From contig NZ_JANKZL010000007.1 of the NCBI RefSeq assembly GCF_027568395.1, forward strand, positions 62,001 through 126,000: DNA of 64,000 nucleotides, in the 5' to 3' direction. The notes below the pieces were generated by a model, which was given only the letters and a program-made list of their open reading frames with translations, ran no database searches and was not told where the DNA came from. The DNA is from Aminobacter sp. HY435. GTDB lineage: Bacteria > Pseudomonadota > Alphaproteobacteria > Rhizobiales > Rhizobiaceae. Position numbers and translations under genes: made by a program. Of this stretch, positions 54,602-62,793 are shown piece by piece; position 1 is the first letter of the stretch; every line of letters begins with the position of its first letter.

Positions 54602-55405
54602 ATGGCCATCGAAAACGCAGTCAGCGCAGACGAAATAAAGGTCGATCGCGCCAAGATGCACATCTCGGACACGGATGTGGCCATCGACATCGTCGGCATG
54701 CACAAGTGGTATGGCGAGTTCAACGTCCTCAAGGACATCAATCTGCGCGTCATGCGTGGCGAGCGCATCGTCATTTGCGGACCTTCCGGCTCCGGCAAGT
54801 CGACAATGATCCGCTGCATCAATCGCCTGGAGGAGCACCAGAAGGGCAAGATCATCGTTGATGGCAAGGAACTGACCAACGATCTGAAGAAGATCGACGA
54901 GGTCCGCCGCGAAGTCGGCATGGTGTTCCAGCACTTCAACCTGTTCCCGCATTTGACGATCCTCGAGAACTGCACGCTGGCGCCGATCTGGGTACGCAAG
55001 ACCCCGAAGAAGCAGGCCGAGGAGCAGGCGATGCACTTCCTGCGCCGGGTCAAGATCCCCGAGCAGGCCAACAAGTATCCGGGCCAGTTGTCGGGCGGCC
55101 AGCAGCAGCGCGTCGCCATCGCGCGGTCGCTGTGCATGAACCCGCGTATCATGCTGTTCGATGAGCCGACTTCGGCGCTCGATCCGGAAATGATCAAGGA
55201 AGTTCTGGAGACCATGGTCGGCCTCGCCGAAGAAGGCATGACCATGCTGTGCGTGACCCACGAGATGGGCTTTGCGCGCAAGGTCGCCAATCGCGTGATC
55301 TTCATGGATCAGGGCCAGATCGTCGAGGAGAACACGCCGGCCGAATTCTTCGACCATCCGCGCCATGAGCGCACCAAGCTGTTTCTCAGCCAGATCCTGC
55401 ACTAG
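54602..55405 (+). CDS. aapP: Amino acid ABC transporter ATPase AapP
   Basis: AapP energises the Aap permease. The 267-residue protein has Walker [10 protein letters not shown], the signature LSGGQQQR, Walker [15 protein letters not shown] and the switch His in [14 protein letters not shown] 30-residue N-terminal extension precedes the domain. It is the last gene of the operon; palindromes and a terminator lie downstream. Confidence 0.95.
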   Translation: MAIENAVSADEIKVDRAKMHISDTDVAIDIVGMHKWYGEFNVLKDINLRVMRGERIVICGPSGSGKSTMIRCINRLEEHQKGKIIVDGKELTNDLKKIDEVRREVGMVFQHFNLFPHLTILENCTLAPIWVRKTPKKQAEEQAMHFLRRVKIPEQANKYPGQLSGGQQQRVAIARSLCMNPRIMLFDEPTSALDPEMIKEVLETMVGLAEEGMTMLCVTHEMGFARKVANRVIFMDQGQIVEENTPAEFFDHPRHERTKLFLSQILH

Positions 55406-55452
55406 CGCATCGGCCCGAAAATCGGACCCGATTTTCGGAAAGCACGATGCGC
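55405..55452. repeat. 48-bp nested palindrome downstream of aapP
   Basis: Outer arms GCGCATCG/CGATGCGC enclose inner arms CCGAAAATCGG/CCGATTTTCGG. The unit begins at the last base of the aapP stop. This sequence family is familiar to me from Mesorhizobium-type genomes as a dispersed intergenic repeat; that is recollection, not a search result. Confidence 0.75.
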
Positions 55453-55465
55453 CAACTCAGTAAGT

Positions 55466-55507
55466 TAGAGCGTCCTTTGTGCGTCCATTCGGACGCACGG
55501 CGCTCTA
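55466..55507. repeat. Second nested palindrome downstream of aapP
   Basis: Outer arms TAGAGCG/CGCTCTA and inner arms TGCGTCC/GGACGCA (loop ATTC) form a second independent stem-loop, 13 bases after the first. The pair may act as a composite repeat unit. Confidence 0.7.
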
Positions 55508-55530
55508 GCAGCCATCTGCTCCGAATATGC

Positions 55531-55559
55531 GAAAAGACCCGGTAAAGCCGGGTCTTTTC
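55531..55559. terminator. 12-bp stem terminator after the aap operon
   Basis: GAAAAGACCCGG and CCGGGTCTTTTC pair around TAAAG; the T-run within the 3' arm serves as the U-tract and the reverse strand is similar. It ends the aap transcript before the TIGR02117 gene. Confidence 0.85.
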
Positions 55560-55587
55560 ATATCGGTCCCATGGAGAAGGCGGCGAG

Positions 55588-56286
55588 GTGAAAAGACTAC
55601 TGCGTTTCCTCGGTCTTGCCGTGGCGCTGGCATGCGCCGCGCTCGCCCTTGGCACGCTGTTGCCGAGACCATTGTTTAGCACTGCCGAGCCCGGCGGCAC
55701 CCCGCGCCATATCCTGGTTCTCACCAATCCGATCCACACCGATATCGCGGTGCCGATTGACGATGAGACGCTGGCGACGTTCGGCTTCCTCCTCGGCGAA
55801 GGCCTTCCACTCGATGTGGCGGGTGCACGCTACCTGGTGTTCGGCTGGGGCAGTCGCGCCTTCTACCTGCAGACACCGACATGGTCGGAGCTCAAGGCCG
55901 GCCCGCTGGCGACTGCGCTGACGCTTGACGAGTCCGCCATGCATGTCGACGTGGCAGGCGATATCGATCCGCGCCATCCCGCCGTTCAACGTTTCGACGT
56001 AGGGCAAGACGGATTCGCCGCGATGCTCGATTTCATGTCTGCCAGTTTCCAGCGCGACGGCCGCGGCGTTCTGAGGATCGCCGGCGCTGGCTATGGCGCC
56101 AACGATGCATTCTTTGAGGCCAATGGCAGGTTCACGGCCCTTGCCGGCTGCAACACCTGGACTGCCGCAGCCTTGCGACAAGCAGGACTCACCACGGGGT
56201 GGTGGAACCCGTTGCCGGTGTCACTGCGCTGGTCGCTGGATCTTTACAACCGTTCGTCCGACCAGCCAGGCGGCGTCCATCCATAA
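55588..56286 (+). CDS. TIGR02117/DUF2459 family protein
   Basis: This is a 232-residue exported or membrane-anchored protein of the DUF2459 (TIGR02117) family, function unknown. It has an N-terminal hydrophobic helix, ILVLTNPIHTDIAVPI, YLVFGWGSRAFYLQTPTW and the CNTWTAAALRQAG segment with a conserved Cys. The start is GTG 55588. Its 3' end overlaps the monooxygenase gene on the other strand by 43 bases. Confidence 0.88.
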   Translation: MKRLLRFLGLAVALACAALALGTLLPRPLFSTAEPGGTPRHILVLTNPIHTDIAVPIDDETLATFGFLLGEGLPLDVAGARYLVFGWGSRAFYLQTPTWSELKAGPLATALTLDESAMHVDVAGDIDPRHPAVQRFDVGQDGFAAMLDFMSASFQRDGRGVLRIAGAGYGANDAFFEANGRFTALAGCNTWTAAALRQAGLTTGWWNPLPVSLRWSLDLYNRSSDQPGGVHP

Positions 56287-57464
56287 AGCCAGTCGAGGTC
56301 GGCGGCGAGGCCTTGCGGCGATTTCAGCTTGAGGAACAGGTTGCGCGCCAGGGCCACCGGTCCGGCTGCATGCCAGGCAAACTGATTGAGCGCTCCGCGC
56401 CGGGCGACCTTGGTAACCCTGTGGCGGCGCATCGTCTCCCATTGAGGTAGGGCCTCGGCCGGCTTCCGCGCCGCAGCGACCGCATCGGCAAGCGTAAATG
56501 CGTCTTCAACGGCCATCGCCGCGCCTTGCGCCGCAAACGGCGTCATCGCATGGGCGGCGTCGCCGATGACGACGATGCCCGATGGCGTGCTCCATGGCCT
56601 GGACGCATCCACGGTGTGCAGCGGCCAGACCGTCCAGGGGCCTGCTTGCCTGATCACTTCCAACAGGGCAGGCGCCGCGCCTGCGGCGGCGCGTTCCAGA
56701 GCCCCGGCGTCGGTTTCTCCCGACCATTGCTCGGCGATGGCGGTCCCCGGCGTGAAGGCGGCAAGATTGATCGCGCTGCCGGCGCGGATCGGGTAGGCGA
56801 CGAGATGGAACCCTGAATGCAGGAACGTGGTTACCGCACCGAGCGAACCGAACCCGGCAAAGCCGCGGCCAGCCTCGCTGTCCGTTGGTACCGTCGTTCG
56901 CCAGGCCAGTTGGCCCACAAAGCGGCTCTTTTCGTTAGGGCCGACCAATCGCCTGGTCTGCGACCAGACCCCGTCGGCGCCGACAAACAGCGGCGTTTGC
57001 GTGGTTGAGACGATGCCGCCCTGGTCGATCGACAAGACAACGCCGTCGTCGTTCGGCTCGACGTTGGCGACGGTCGCCCCGGTCACGATCTCGATGAAAT
57101 TGTCACCGGCAACGCGCGCCAGCAGGGCGCTCTGAAGATCGGCGCGATGGGCAACCAGATAGGGCGCATGCCAGCGGCGTTCGCCGATAGTACCCAGCGG
57201 CACATGCGCGCGCATGGCGAGGGTTGTTGCTTCGCGCAGCACCACCGCGTCAGGGCGTACAGTGGCCGGGCTGACGATGTCGAGGACGCCAAGCCGATCA
57301 AGTATGCGGGTGGCGTTGGGCGACAGTTGCAGCCCGGCGCCGACCTCCTCGAGGATCGGCGAACGTTCGTAGAGTCGAACCGCGAACCCGTGTCTGGCAA
57401 ATGAAAGCGCGGCGGTCAGGCCGGCGATACCGGCGCCGGCGATGACGACCTGTCGCTTTTGCAT
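56244..57464 (-). CDS. FAD-dependent aromatic-ring-type monooxygenase
   Basis: This is a 406-residue group A flavoprotein hydroxylase resembling salicylate or 6-hydroxynicotinate 3-monooxygenases. It has the N-terminal dinucleotide motif IAGAGIAGLTAALSFARHG, GADGVWSQTRR, and the GD motif VVIGDAAHAMTPFAAQGAA. No pathway genes adjoin it, so the substrate is unknown. The zinc-finger gene immediately upstream on the same strand (57472-57720) is 7 bases away, so both probably share a transcript. Confidence 0.88.
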   Translation of the reverse strand: MQKRQVVIAGAGIAGLTAALSFARHGFAVRLYERSPILEEVGAGLQLSPNATRILDRLGVLDIVSPATVRPDAVVLREATTLAMRAHVPLGTIGERRWHAPYLVAHRADLQSALLARVAGDNFIEIVTGATVANVEPNDDGVVLSIDQGGIVSTTQTPLFVGADGVWSQTRRLVGPNEKSRFVGQLAWRTTVPTDSEAGRGFAGFGSLGAVTTFLHSGFHLVAYPIRAGSAINLAAFTPGTAIAEQWSGETDAGALERAAAGAAPALLEVIRQAGPWTVWPLHTVDASRPWSTPSGIVVIGDAAHAMTPFAAQGAAMAVEDAFTLADAVAAARKPAEALPQWETMRRHRVTKVARRGALNQFAWHAAGPVALARNLFLKLKSPQGLAADLDWLYGWTPPGWSDERL

Positions 57465-57471
57465 GGCTTTG

Positions 57472-57720
57472 TCAGGCAGCCCGGTCGACGACGTACAGGC
57501 AACCGGCCGGCTGGGTCTCGGTGGCCTTCAGAGAAGGCGAATAGCGAAACAGCGTCGAGCAGTAGGGGCAGACCTTTTCTGAGTCGGCGCCCATGTCGAG
57601 GAACACATGCGGGTGATCGAAGGGCGGGTTCGCGCCAACGCACATGAATTCCTTCACGCCGATCTCGATCACGGCATGTCCAGCATCGTTCTGGAAGTGG
57701 GGGATGGAGCCGCCGGCCAT
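57472..57720 (-). CDS. Zinc-finger protein related to complex I subunit NDUFS6
   Basis: This is an 82-residue protein of the zf-CHCC family. Its HVF... and CPYCSTLF part gives Zn ligands Cys (FMCVGANPP), His (FDHPHVF) and Cys-x2-Cys (VCPYC), as in the mitochondrial 13-kDa complex I subunit. Alphaproteobacterial homologues are accessory complex I subunits. ATG 57720 begins the MAGGSIPHF sequence; the long open frame upstream, opposite ppk, is not coding. Confidence 0.88.
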   Translation of the reverse strand: MAGGSIPHFQNDAGHAVIEIGVKEFMCVGANPPFDHPHVFLDMGADSEKVCPYCSTLFRYSPSLKATETQPAGCLYVVDRAA

Positions 57721-57924
57721 GGTGTTTTTCCCTTCTGAGGAATTTCGCGCATGAATGCCACGGCGCCGTAGGCGCGTCCACAGGGATGCGCGGCGCCGCA
57801 ATTCGACAGCGTTTGTATCATAAGCGGCGGGTTTGCAAGATGCTGAAATGAAACTGTCGCAATTGCCTGTCAGAGGATAAGTTGAGCCGGATAAGCGGCG
57901 GAACGCTGCAGTGGAAGGGTTGCC

Positions 57925-60129
57925 ATGAATCAGTTGAGGCCGGTCCATACCGATTTCGTAAACGACAAGTCGCCGACCGATAGTGCCGACGGCAACCCGG
58001 ACCGTTTCGTCAATCGCGAATTCTCCTGGCTCCAGTTCAACCGGCGCGTTCTCGAGCAGTCGCAGAATCCGAACCATCCATTGCTGGAACGCGTTCGTTT
58101 CCTTTCGATTTCGGCCGGCAATCTCGACGAGTTTTTCATGGTCCGCGTCGCCGGCCTTGCCGGCCAGGTGCGCGAGGGCATTGCCGTCAGAAGCCCGGAC
58201 GGACGGACGCCGGAACAGCAGCTCGAGCAGTTGCTGCTCGAGGTCGAGCGGCTTCAGGAGGATCAGCAAAAGAGCCTGTCGAGCCTGCTCGAGCTGCTCA
58301 AGCTCGAAGGCATCGAGACGATTTCGGCCGGCGACCTCACCAAGGATGAGAAGAAGTGGCTCGAAGAGCACTTCATGGGGCAGGTCTTTCCGGTCCTGAC
58401 GCCGCTGTCGATCGATCCGGCGCACCCGTTCCCGTTCATCCCCAATCTCGGCTTTTCCATCGCCCTGCAGCTGAGGCATCGCAAGAACGGCGAGGAAATG
58501 ACCGCGCTGTTGCGCTTGCCGGTGGCTTTGCGCCGTTACATCCGCCTGCCGGACCGCAAGCGCGCCGTCCGCTTCATTCCGATCGAAGAAACGGTCAACC
58601 TGTTTATCGGCAAGCTGTTTCCCGGCTATGAGGTCAAGGGCTCGGGTACGTTCCAGATCATCCGCGACAGCGATATCGAGGTCGAGGAAGAATCCGAGGA
58701 CCTGGTCCGACTGTTTGAAACCGCGCTCAAGCGCCGGCGTCGCGGTTCGGTGATCCGCATCGAATTCGACAGCCAGATGCCGTCGGAACTGCGCGAATTC
58801 GTCGCCGGCGAACTTGGCGTCTCGGCCAACCGGGTCAGTGTGCTGAGCGGACCGCTGGCGATCAACCAGATCTCGGAGATTGTCGCCGTGCCGCGCGACG
58901 ATCTCAAGTTCCCGCCCTTCAACCCGCGCTTCCCCGAACGCATCCGTGACCATCGCGGCGACTGCTTCGCGGCGATCCGCGAGAAGGACTTCGTCGTCCA
59001 TCACCCCTATGAATCGTTCGACGTGGTGGTGCAGTTCCTGCGTCAGGCGGCGATGGATCCCGAGGTCGTGGCGATCAAGCAGACGCTGTACCGCACCTCC
59101 AACGACAGCCCGATCGTGCGCGCCCTGATCGACGCCGCCGAGGCCGGCAAGTCGGTGACGGCGTTGGTCGAGCTCAAGGCGCGCTTCGACGAAGAAGCCA
59201 ACATCCGCTGGGCCCGCGATCTCGAGCGCGCCGGCGTGCAGGTGGTATTCGGCTTCCTCGAGCTGAAGACGCACGCCAAGATGTCGCTCGTGGTGCGCCG
59301 CGAGGACGGCCGGTTGCGCAACTACGTGCATCTCGGCACCGGCAACTATCACCCGATCACCGCGCGCATCTACACCGACCTGTCGTTCTTCACCACCGAC
59401 TCGATGATTGCCCGCGACGTCGCGCAGATATTCAATTTCATCACCGGCTATGCCGAGCCGGCGGAAGAGATGTGCATCGCGCTGTCGCCCTACACGCTCA
59501 GAAGCCGCATCCTCAAGCACGTCGCCGACGAGGTCGAGCATGCGCGTGCCGGCCGTCCGGCGCAGATCTGGATGAAGATGAACTCGCTCGTCGACCCGGC
59601 GATCATCGATGCGCTGTACGACGCCAGCCGGGCCGGCGTGGAGATCGATCTCGTCGTGCGCGGCATCTGCTGCCTCAGGCCGCAGGTGCCGGGTCTGTCG
59701 GAGAACATCCGCGTCAAGTCGATCGTCGGCCGCTTCCTCGAGCACAGCCGCATCTATTGTTTCGGCAACGGCCATGGCCTGCCTTCGGACGAAGCGATCG
59801 TCTATATTTCGTCGGCCGACCTGATGCCGCGCAATCTCGACCGACGCGTCGAGTGCATGGTGCCGATCACCATTCCGACTGTACACGAGCAGGTGCTTGG
59901 CCAGGTCATGCTGGGAAACATCATGGACAACCAGCAAAGTTTCGAAGTATTGGCGGATGGTACCTCGCGGCGCGTGACGCTGGACGAGGGTGAAGAGCCG
60001 TTCAACGCGCAGGAATATTTCATGACCAATCCGAGCCTTTCCGGACGGGGTGACGCGCTGAAATCTCATGCGCCCAGGCGCATCGCCCAGTTCAAACGCC
60101 GCAAGAAGGCCGAGGCGGCGTCCAACTGA
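57925..60129 (+). CDS. ppk1: Polyphosphate kinase 1
   Basis: Ppk1 reversibly polymerises the gamma-phosphate of ATP into inorganic polyphosphate. The 734-residue protein has the two phospholipase-D-like halves with His450 (THAKMS, the phosphorylated His position) and His607 (EHSRIYCFG), plus the N-terminal [18 protein letters not shown]. The ppx gene starts within its stop codon (TGATG). Co-expression of a synthetase and a hydrolase indicates tight control of polyphosphate turnover. Confidence 0.96.
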   Translation: MNQLRPVHTDFVNDKSPTDSADGNPDRFVNREFSWLQFNRRVLEQSQNPNHPLLERVRFLSISAGNLDEFFMVRVAGLAGQVREGIAVRSPDGRTPEQQLEQLLLEVERLQEDQQKSLSSLLELLKLEGIETISAGDLTKDEKKWLEEHFMGQVFPVLTPLSIDPAHPFPFIPNLGFSIALQLRHRKNGEEMTALLRLPVALRRYIRLPDRKRAVRFIPIEETVNLFIGKLFPGYEVKGSGTFQIIRDSDIEVEEESEDLVRLFETALKRRRRGSVIRIEFDSQMPSELREFVAGELGVSANRVSVLSGPLAINQISEIVAVPRDDLKFPPFNPRFPERIRDHRGDCFAAIREKDFVVHHPYESFDVVVQFLRQAAMDPEVVAIKQTLYRTSNDSPIVRALIDAAEAGKSVTALVELKARFDEEANIRWARDLERAGVQVVFGFLELKTHAKMSLVVRREDGRLRNYVHLGTGNYHPITARIYTDLSFFTTDSMIARDVAQIFNFITGYAEPAEEMCIALSPYTLRSRILKHVADEVEHARAGRPAQIWMKMNSLVDPAIIDALYDASRAGVEIDLVVRGICCLRPQVPGLSENIRVKSIVGRFLEHSRIYCFGNGHGLPSDEAIVYISSADLMPRNLDRRVECMVPITIPTVHEQVLGQVMLGNIMDNQQSFEVLADGTSRRVTLDEGEEPFNAQEYFMTNPSLSGRGDALKSHAPRRIAQFKRRKKAEAASN

Positions 60130-61661
60130 TGGCGGCTCTTTCGCAGGGCCGGCTCAAGGACCGCCGACCGCTGTCGATCATCGATATCGGCTCGAACTCC
60201 ATTCGTCTTGTCGTCTATGAAGGGTTGGCGCGTTCGCCGACCCTTTTGTTCAACGAAAAGATGCTGGCCGGTCTTGGCCGCGGCATCGTCTCGACCGGCA
60301 AGCTCGACGCCGAGGCCGTGACGCGCTCGATGGAGGAGTTCCGCCGCTTCCGGGCTCTGTCCGAACAGGCTGGCGCCGAGAAGATGTATGTGCTGGCGAC
60401 AGCCGCGGCCCGCGAAGCCGTGAACGGTCCGGACTTCATCCATCGCGCCGAGCAGATCCTCGGGACCGAGATACGCGTGCTCTCCGGTCGCGAGGAAGCC
60501 TATTTCTCGGCCATGGGCGTCATCTCCGCATTCCATCCGGCCGATGGCATCGCCGGCGACCTCGGCGGCGGCAGTCTCGAGCTTGTCGACGTCAAGGGCG
60601 AACAGATCGGCGATGGCATCACCCTGCCGCTGGGCGGCCTGCGGCTGCAGGACATGGCCAAGGGCTCGCTCGTGCAGGCGACCAGGATCGCCCATGCCGA
60701 ACTGGCCCGCGCCAAGCTGTTGCAGGGCGGGCAGGGGCGCACCTTCTATGCCGTCGGCGGCACCTGGCGAAATCTCGCCCGGCTGCACATGAACACCACC
60801 AACTACCCGCTGGAAGTGATGCATCACTACCAGATGGACCCTGGCACACTCTCGCCGTTCCTGCGTCAGGTGGCGCGCGGCGAAGTTGAAAAGATCAAGG
60901 GCATCGAAGGCGTTTCGAAGAACCGTCGTTCGTTGCTGCCCTATGGCGCGCTTGTGCTGCAGGAAATCATCGCGGCGATGAAGCCCGAGAAGATTGTCGT
61001 TTCCGCCCTCGGCGTGCGCGAAGGCTTTCTCTATTCGCTGCTCGACGAAGACGACAGACGCGCCGATCCGCTGATCTCCGCAGCCGAGGAGCTTGCCCTG
61101 CTGCGGGCGCGCTCGGTGCTGCATGCCCATGAACTGACGGAGTGGACGCGCAAGTCGTTTGCCGCCTTCGGCATCGACGAGACCGACGAGGAGGCGCGCT
61201 ACCGCCACGCGGCATGCTTGCTTGCCGACATTGGCTGGCGCGCGCACCCCGAGTATCGCGGCAGGCAGTCGCTCAACATCATTGCTCACGCCTCGTTCAT
61301 CGGCGTCGACCATCCCGGCCGCGCCTTCCTCGCGCTGGCCAACCTGTTCCGGCATGACGGCGTCTTCAACGACAGCTACGCGCCGGAGCTGAAGGAGCTG
61401 GCCACGCCGCGTTATCTCGAACGCGCCCGCATCCTGGGTGCGATGATGCGTGTCGTCTACCTGCTGTCCGCCTCGATGCCCGGTGTCATGCCCAAGCTGC
61501 GCTGGGAAGAGCGCGACGGCGTCCTTGCGCTGGTCATCCCGGCCGAGTTCAGCGAGCTCTACGGCGAGCGCCCGGCAGGCCGCCTCGCGCAGCTGGCCAA
61601 AGTCACTGGCCGCAAGCTGGTGCTGGCCGTCGAGGGCGGTCCGAGCATATCGGTCAAATAG
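60129..61661 (+). CDS. ppx: Exopolyphosphatase (Ppx/GppA family)
   Basis: Ppx removes terminal phosphates from polyphosphate; relatives hydrolyse pppGpp. The 510-residue protein has the ASKHA-fold motifs IIDIGSNSIRLVVYE, GREEAYFSAMG and GDLGGGSLELVD, and a C-terminal HD-like helical domain. Start overlaps the ppk stop by one base. The 3' end overlaps the DoxX gene by 8 bases on the other strand. Confidence 0.95.
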   Translation: MAALSQGRLKDRRPLSIIDIGSNSIRLVVYEGLARSPTLLFNEKMLAGLGRGIVSTGKLDAEAVTRSMEEFRRFRALSEQAGAEKMYVLATAAAREAVNGPDFIHRAEQILGTEIRVLSGREEAYFSAMGVISAFHPADGIAGDLGGGSLELVDVKGEQIGDGITLPLGGLRLQDMAKGSLVQATRIAHAELARAKLLQGGQGRTFYAVGGTWRNLARLHMNTTNYPLEVMHHYQMDPGTLSPFLRQVARGEVEKIKGIEGVSKNRRSLLPYGALVLQEIIAAMKPEKIVVSALGVREGFLYSLLDEDDRRADPLISAAEELALLRARSVLHAHELTEWTRKSFAAFGIDETDEEARYRHAACLLADIGWRAHPEYRGRQSLNIIAHASFIGVDHPGRAFLALANLFRHDGVFNDSYAPELKELATPRYLERARILGAMMRVVYLLSASMPGVMPKLRWEERDGVLALVIPAEFSELYGERPAGRLAQLAKVTGRKLVLAVEGGPSISVK

Positions 61662-62067
61662 GCCGCCGCCCGAATATCCGGTCGAGCGACAACGCGCCAC
61701 CACCGGCCGCTGCCAGCGCGAGCAGTCCGCCGGATATGGCGATGTCCTTCATCAGCGCCTGCTGGTGCATGAAGGTCAGCGCCGGGTCGCCGCCGCCCTG
61801 GCCGTAGTGACCGATGAAGCCGGCTGCCACCGCAAAGAGCGCGAGGCCGGCGCACACCAGCGTCACTTGAAAACCGACCATCACAAGCGCGCCGCCGAGC
61901 AGCTCGATCAGCCCGACGACGATCGCAAGCAGCGTAGGGAGCGGCAGGCCCAAACCGGCGAAGTAGCCGGCCGATCCCGAAATATTGGTCAGCGTGCTGA
62001 CGCCGGCGGGAACGAACAGCACGGCGATGAGCAGTCGGGCTGCGAGCAGAACCAGGCCTTTGAGCAT
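61654..62067 (-). CDS. DoxX family membrane protein
   Basis: This is a 137-residue four-helix membrane protein. DoxX/DUF417-like features include LLAARLLIAVLFVPAGVS, IELLGGALVMVGF and a terminal hydrophobic helix. Members have varied redox or thiosulfate-related links and no single function. It is convergent with ppx. Confidence 0.87.
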   Translation of the reverse strand: MLKGLVLLAARLLIAVLFVPAGVSTLTNISGSAGYFAGLGLPLPTLLAIVVGLIELLGGALVMVGFQVTLVCAGLALFAVAAGFIGHYGQGGGDPALTFMHQQALMKDIAISGGLLALAAAGGGALSLDRIFGRRPI

Positions 62068-62158
62068 TGGCGTCTTCCCTCCATCGAAGGCGGAGGATGC
62101 GCTGGGCCGTTGCGAAAGTCATCAGTCGGCGGGAGATGTGGCCGGCTGGCGCAGATAC

Positions 62159-62183
62159 AAAAAAACCCGGGACAAGCCCGGGC
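62159..62183 (-). terminator. Terminator downstream of the second DoxX gene
   Basis: CCCGGG/CCCGGG (62166-62171, 62177-62182) pair around ACAAG; on the minus strand they are followed by TTTTTTT. It ends the DoxX transcript from 62634 before the second DoxX gene on the same strand. Confidence 0.8.
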
Positions 62184-62208
62184 TCTTCTTGGGAGGCGAC
62201 TGTTTCGA

Positions 62209-62634
62209 TTATGCGCGGCGGCCGTCGACCGAAAGTGCGCCGGCGCCGAAGGCCGCGAGCACGAACAGGCCACCGGCGATGGCGAGGTTCTTCTGCAGGA
62301 ACATCACCTGTACCTGATCGGCGAAGTCGAGATGCGCGATACCGGTTGCGGTAAGCGTGAACACTGCGAGCACGATCGCGGCGATGCGGGTCTGGAAGCC
62401 GACCAGGATAGCCAGGCCGCCGAGCAGCTCGACCAGGCCGATGACGACGGTGGTCGCGGTCGGAGCGGGCAGGCCGAGGCTGGCGAACCAGCCGGCGGTG
62501 CCGGAAATGGCGGTCAGCTTGGCGAAGCCTGCGAGAATGAAGATGATCGACAGCAAGACGCGGCCGACGAGCGTGAGGGCCGAGGCATTGGTGCTGAGGG
62601 CAGTCTTTGAAGCGGTGATGGAAGCGTTCGACAT
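62209..62634 (-). CDS. DoxX family membrane protein (paralogue)
   Basis: This is a 141-residue DoxX protein similar to its neighbour at 61654: FILAGFAKLTAISGTAGWFA, IGLVELLGGLAILVGF and KNLAIAGGLFVLAAFGAG. Shared GLxELLGGxxxxVGF segments indicate a tandem duplication. The ATG at 62634 follows GGAG. A terminator separates the two, so they are likely transcribed separately. Confidence 0.87.
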   Translation of the reverse strand: MSNASITASKTALSTNASALTLVGRVLLSIIFILAGFAKLTAISGTAGWFASLGLPAPTATTVVIGLVELLGGLAILVGFQTRIAAIVLAVFTLTATGIAHLDFADQVQVMFLQKNLAIAGGLFVLAAFGAGALSVDGRRA

Positions 62635-62793
62635 TGGGATGGGCTCCGTTGAAATTCGATGCCCAACACCTAGCGGAATTCGACTGTTCACTAAAGGTGC
62701 GAATGTGTCGACAGATCGTTCACCAATAGAATGGTTTTGCAGTTGGCGCCACGCTTCCCGCACAAGCGCAGCGCCAAATCTTGGCAGTAGCTA

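Noticed and set aside
57721-60069. Very long open frame on the minus strand opposite ppk1
   Set aside because: It is antisense to a fully conserved polyphosphate kinase, is rich in Arg/Asp/Leu mirror codons, has no domain, and only its last 82 codons (57472-57720) form a real gene.
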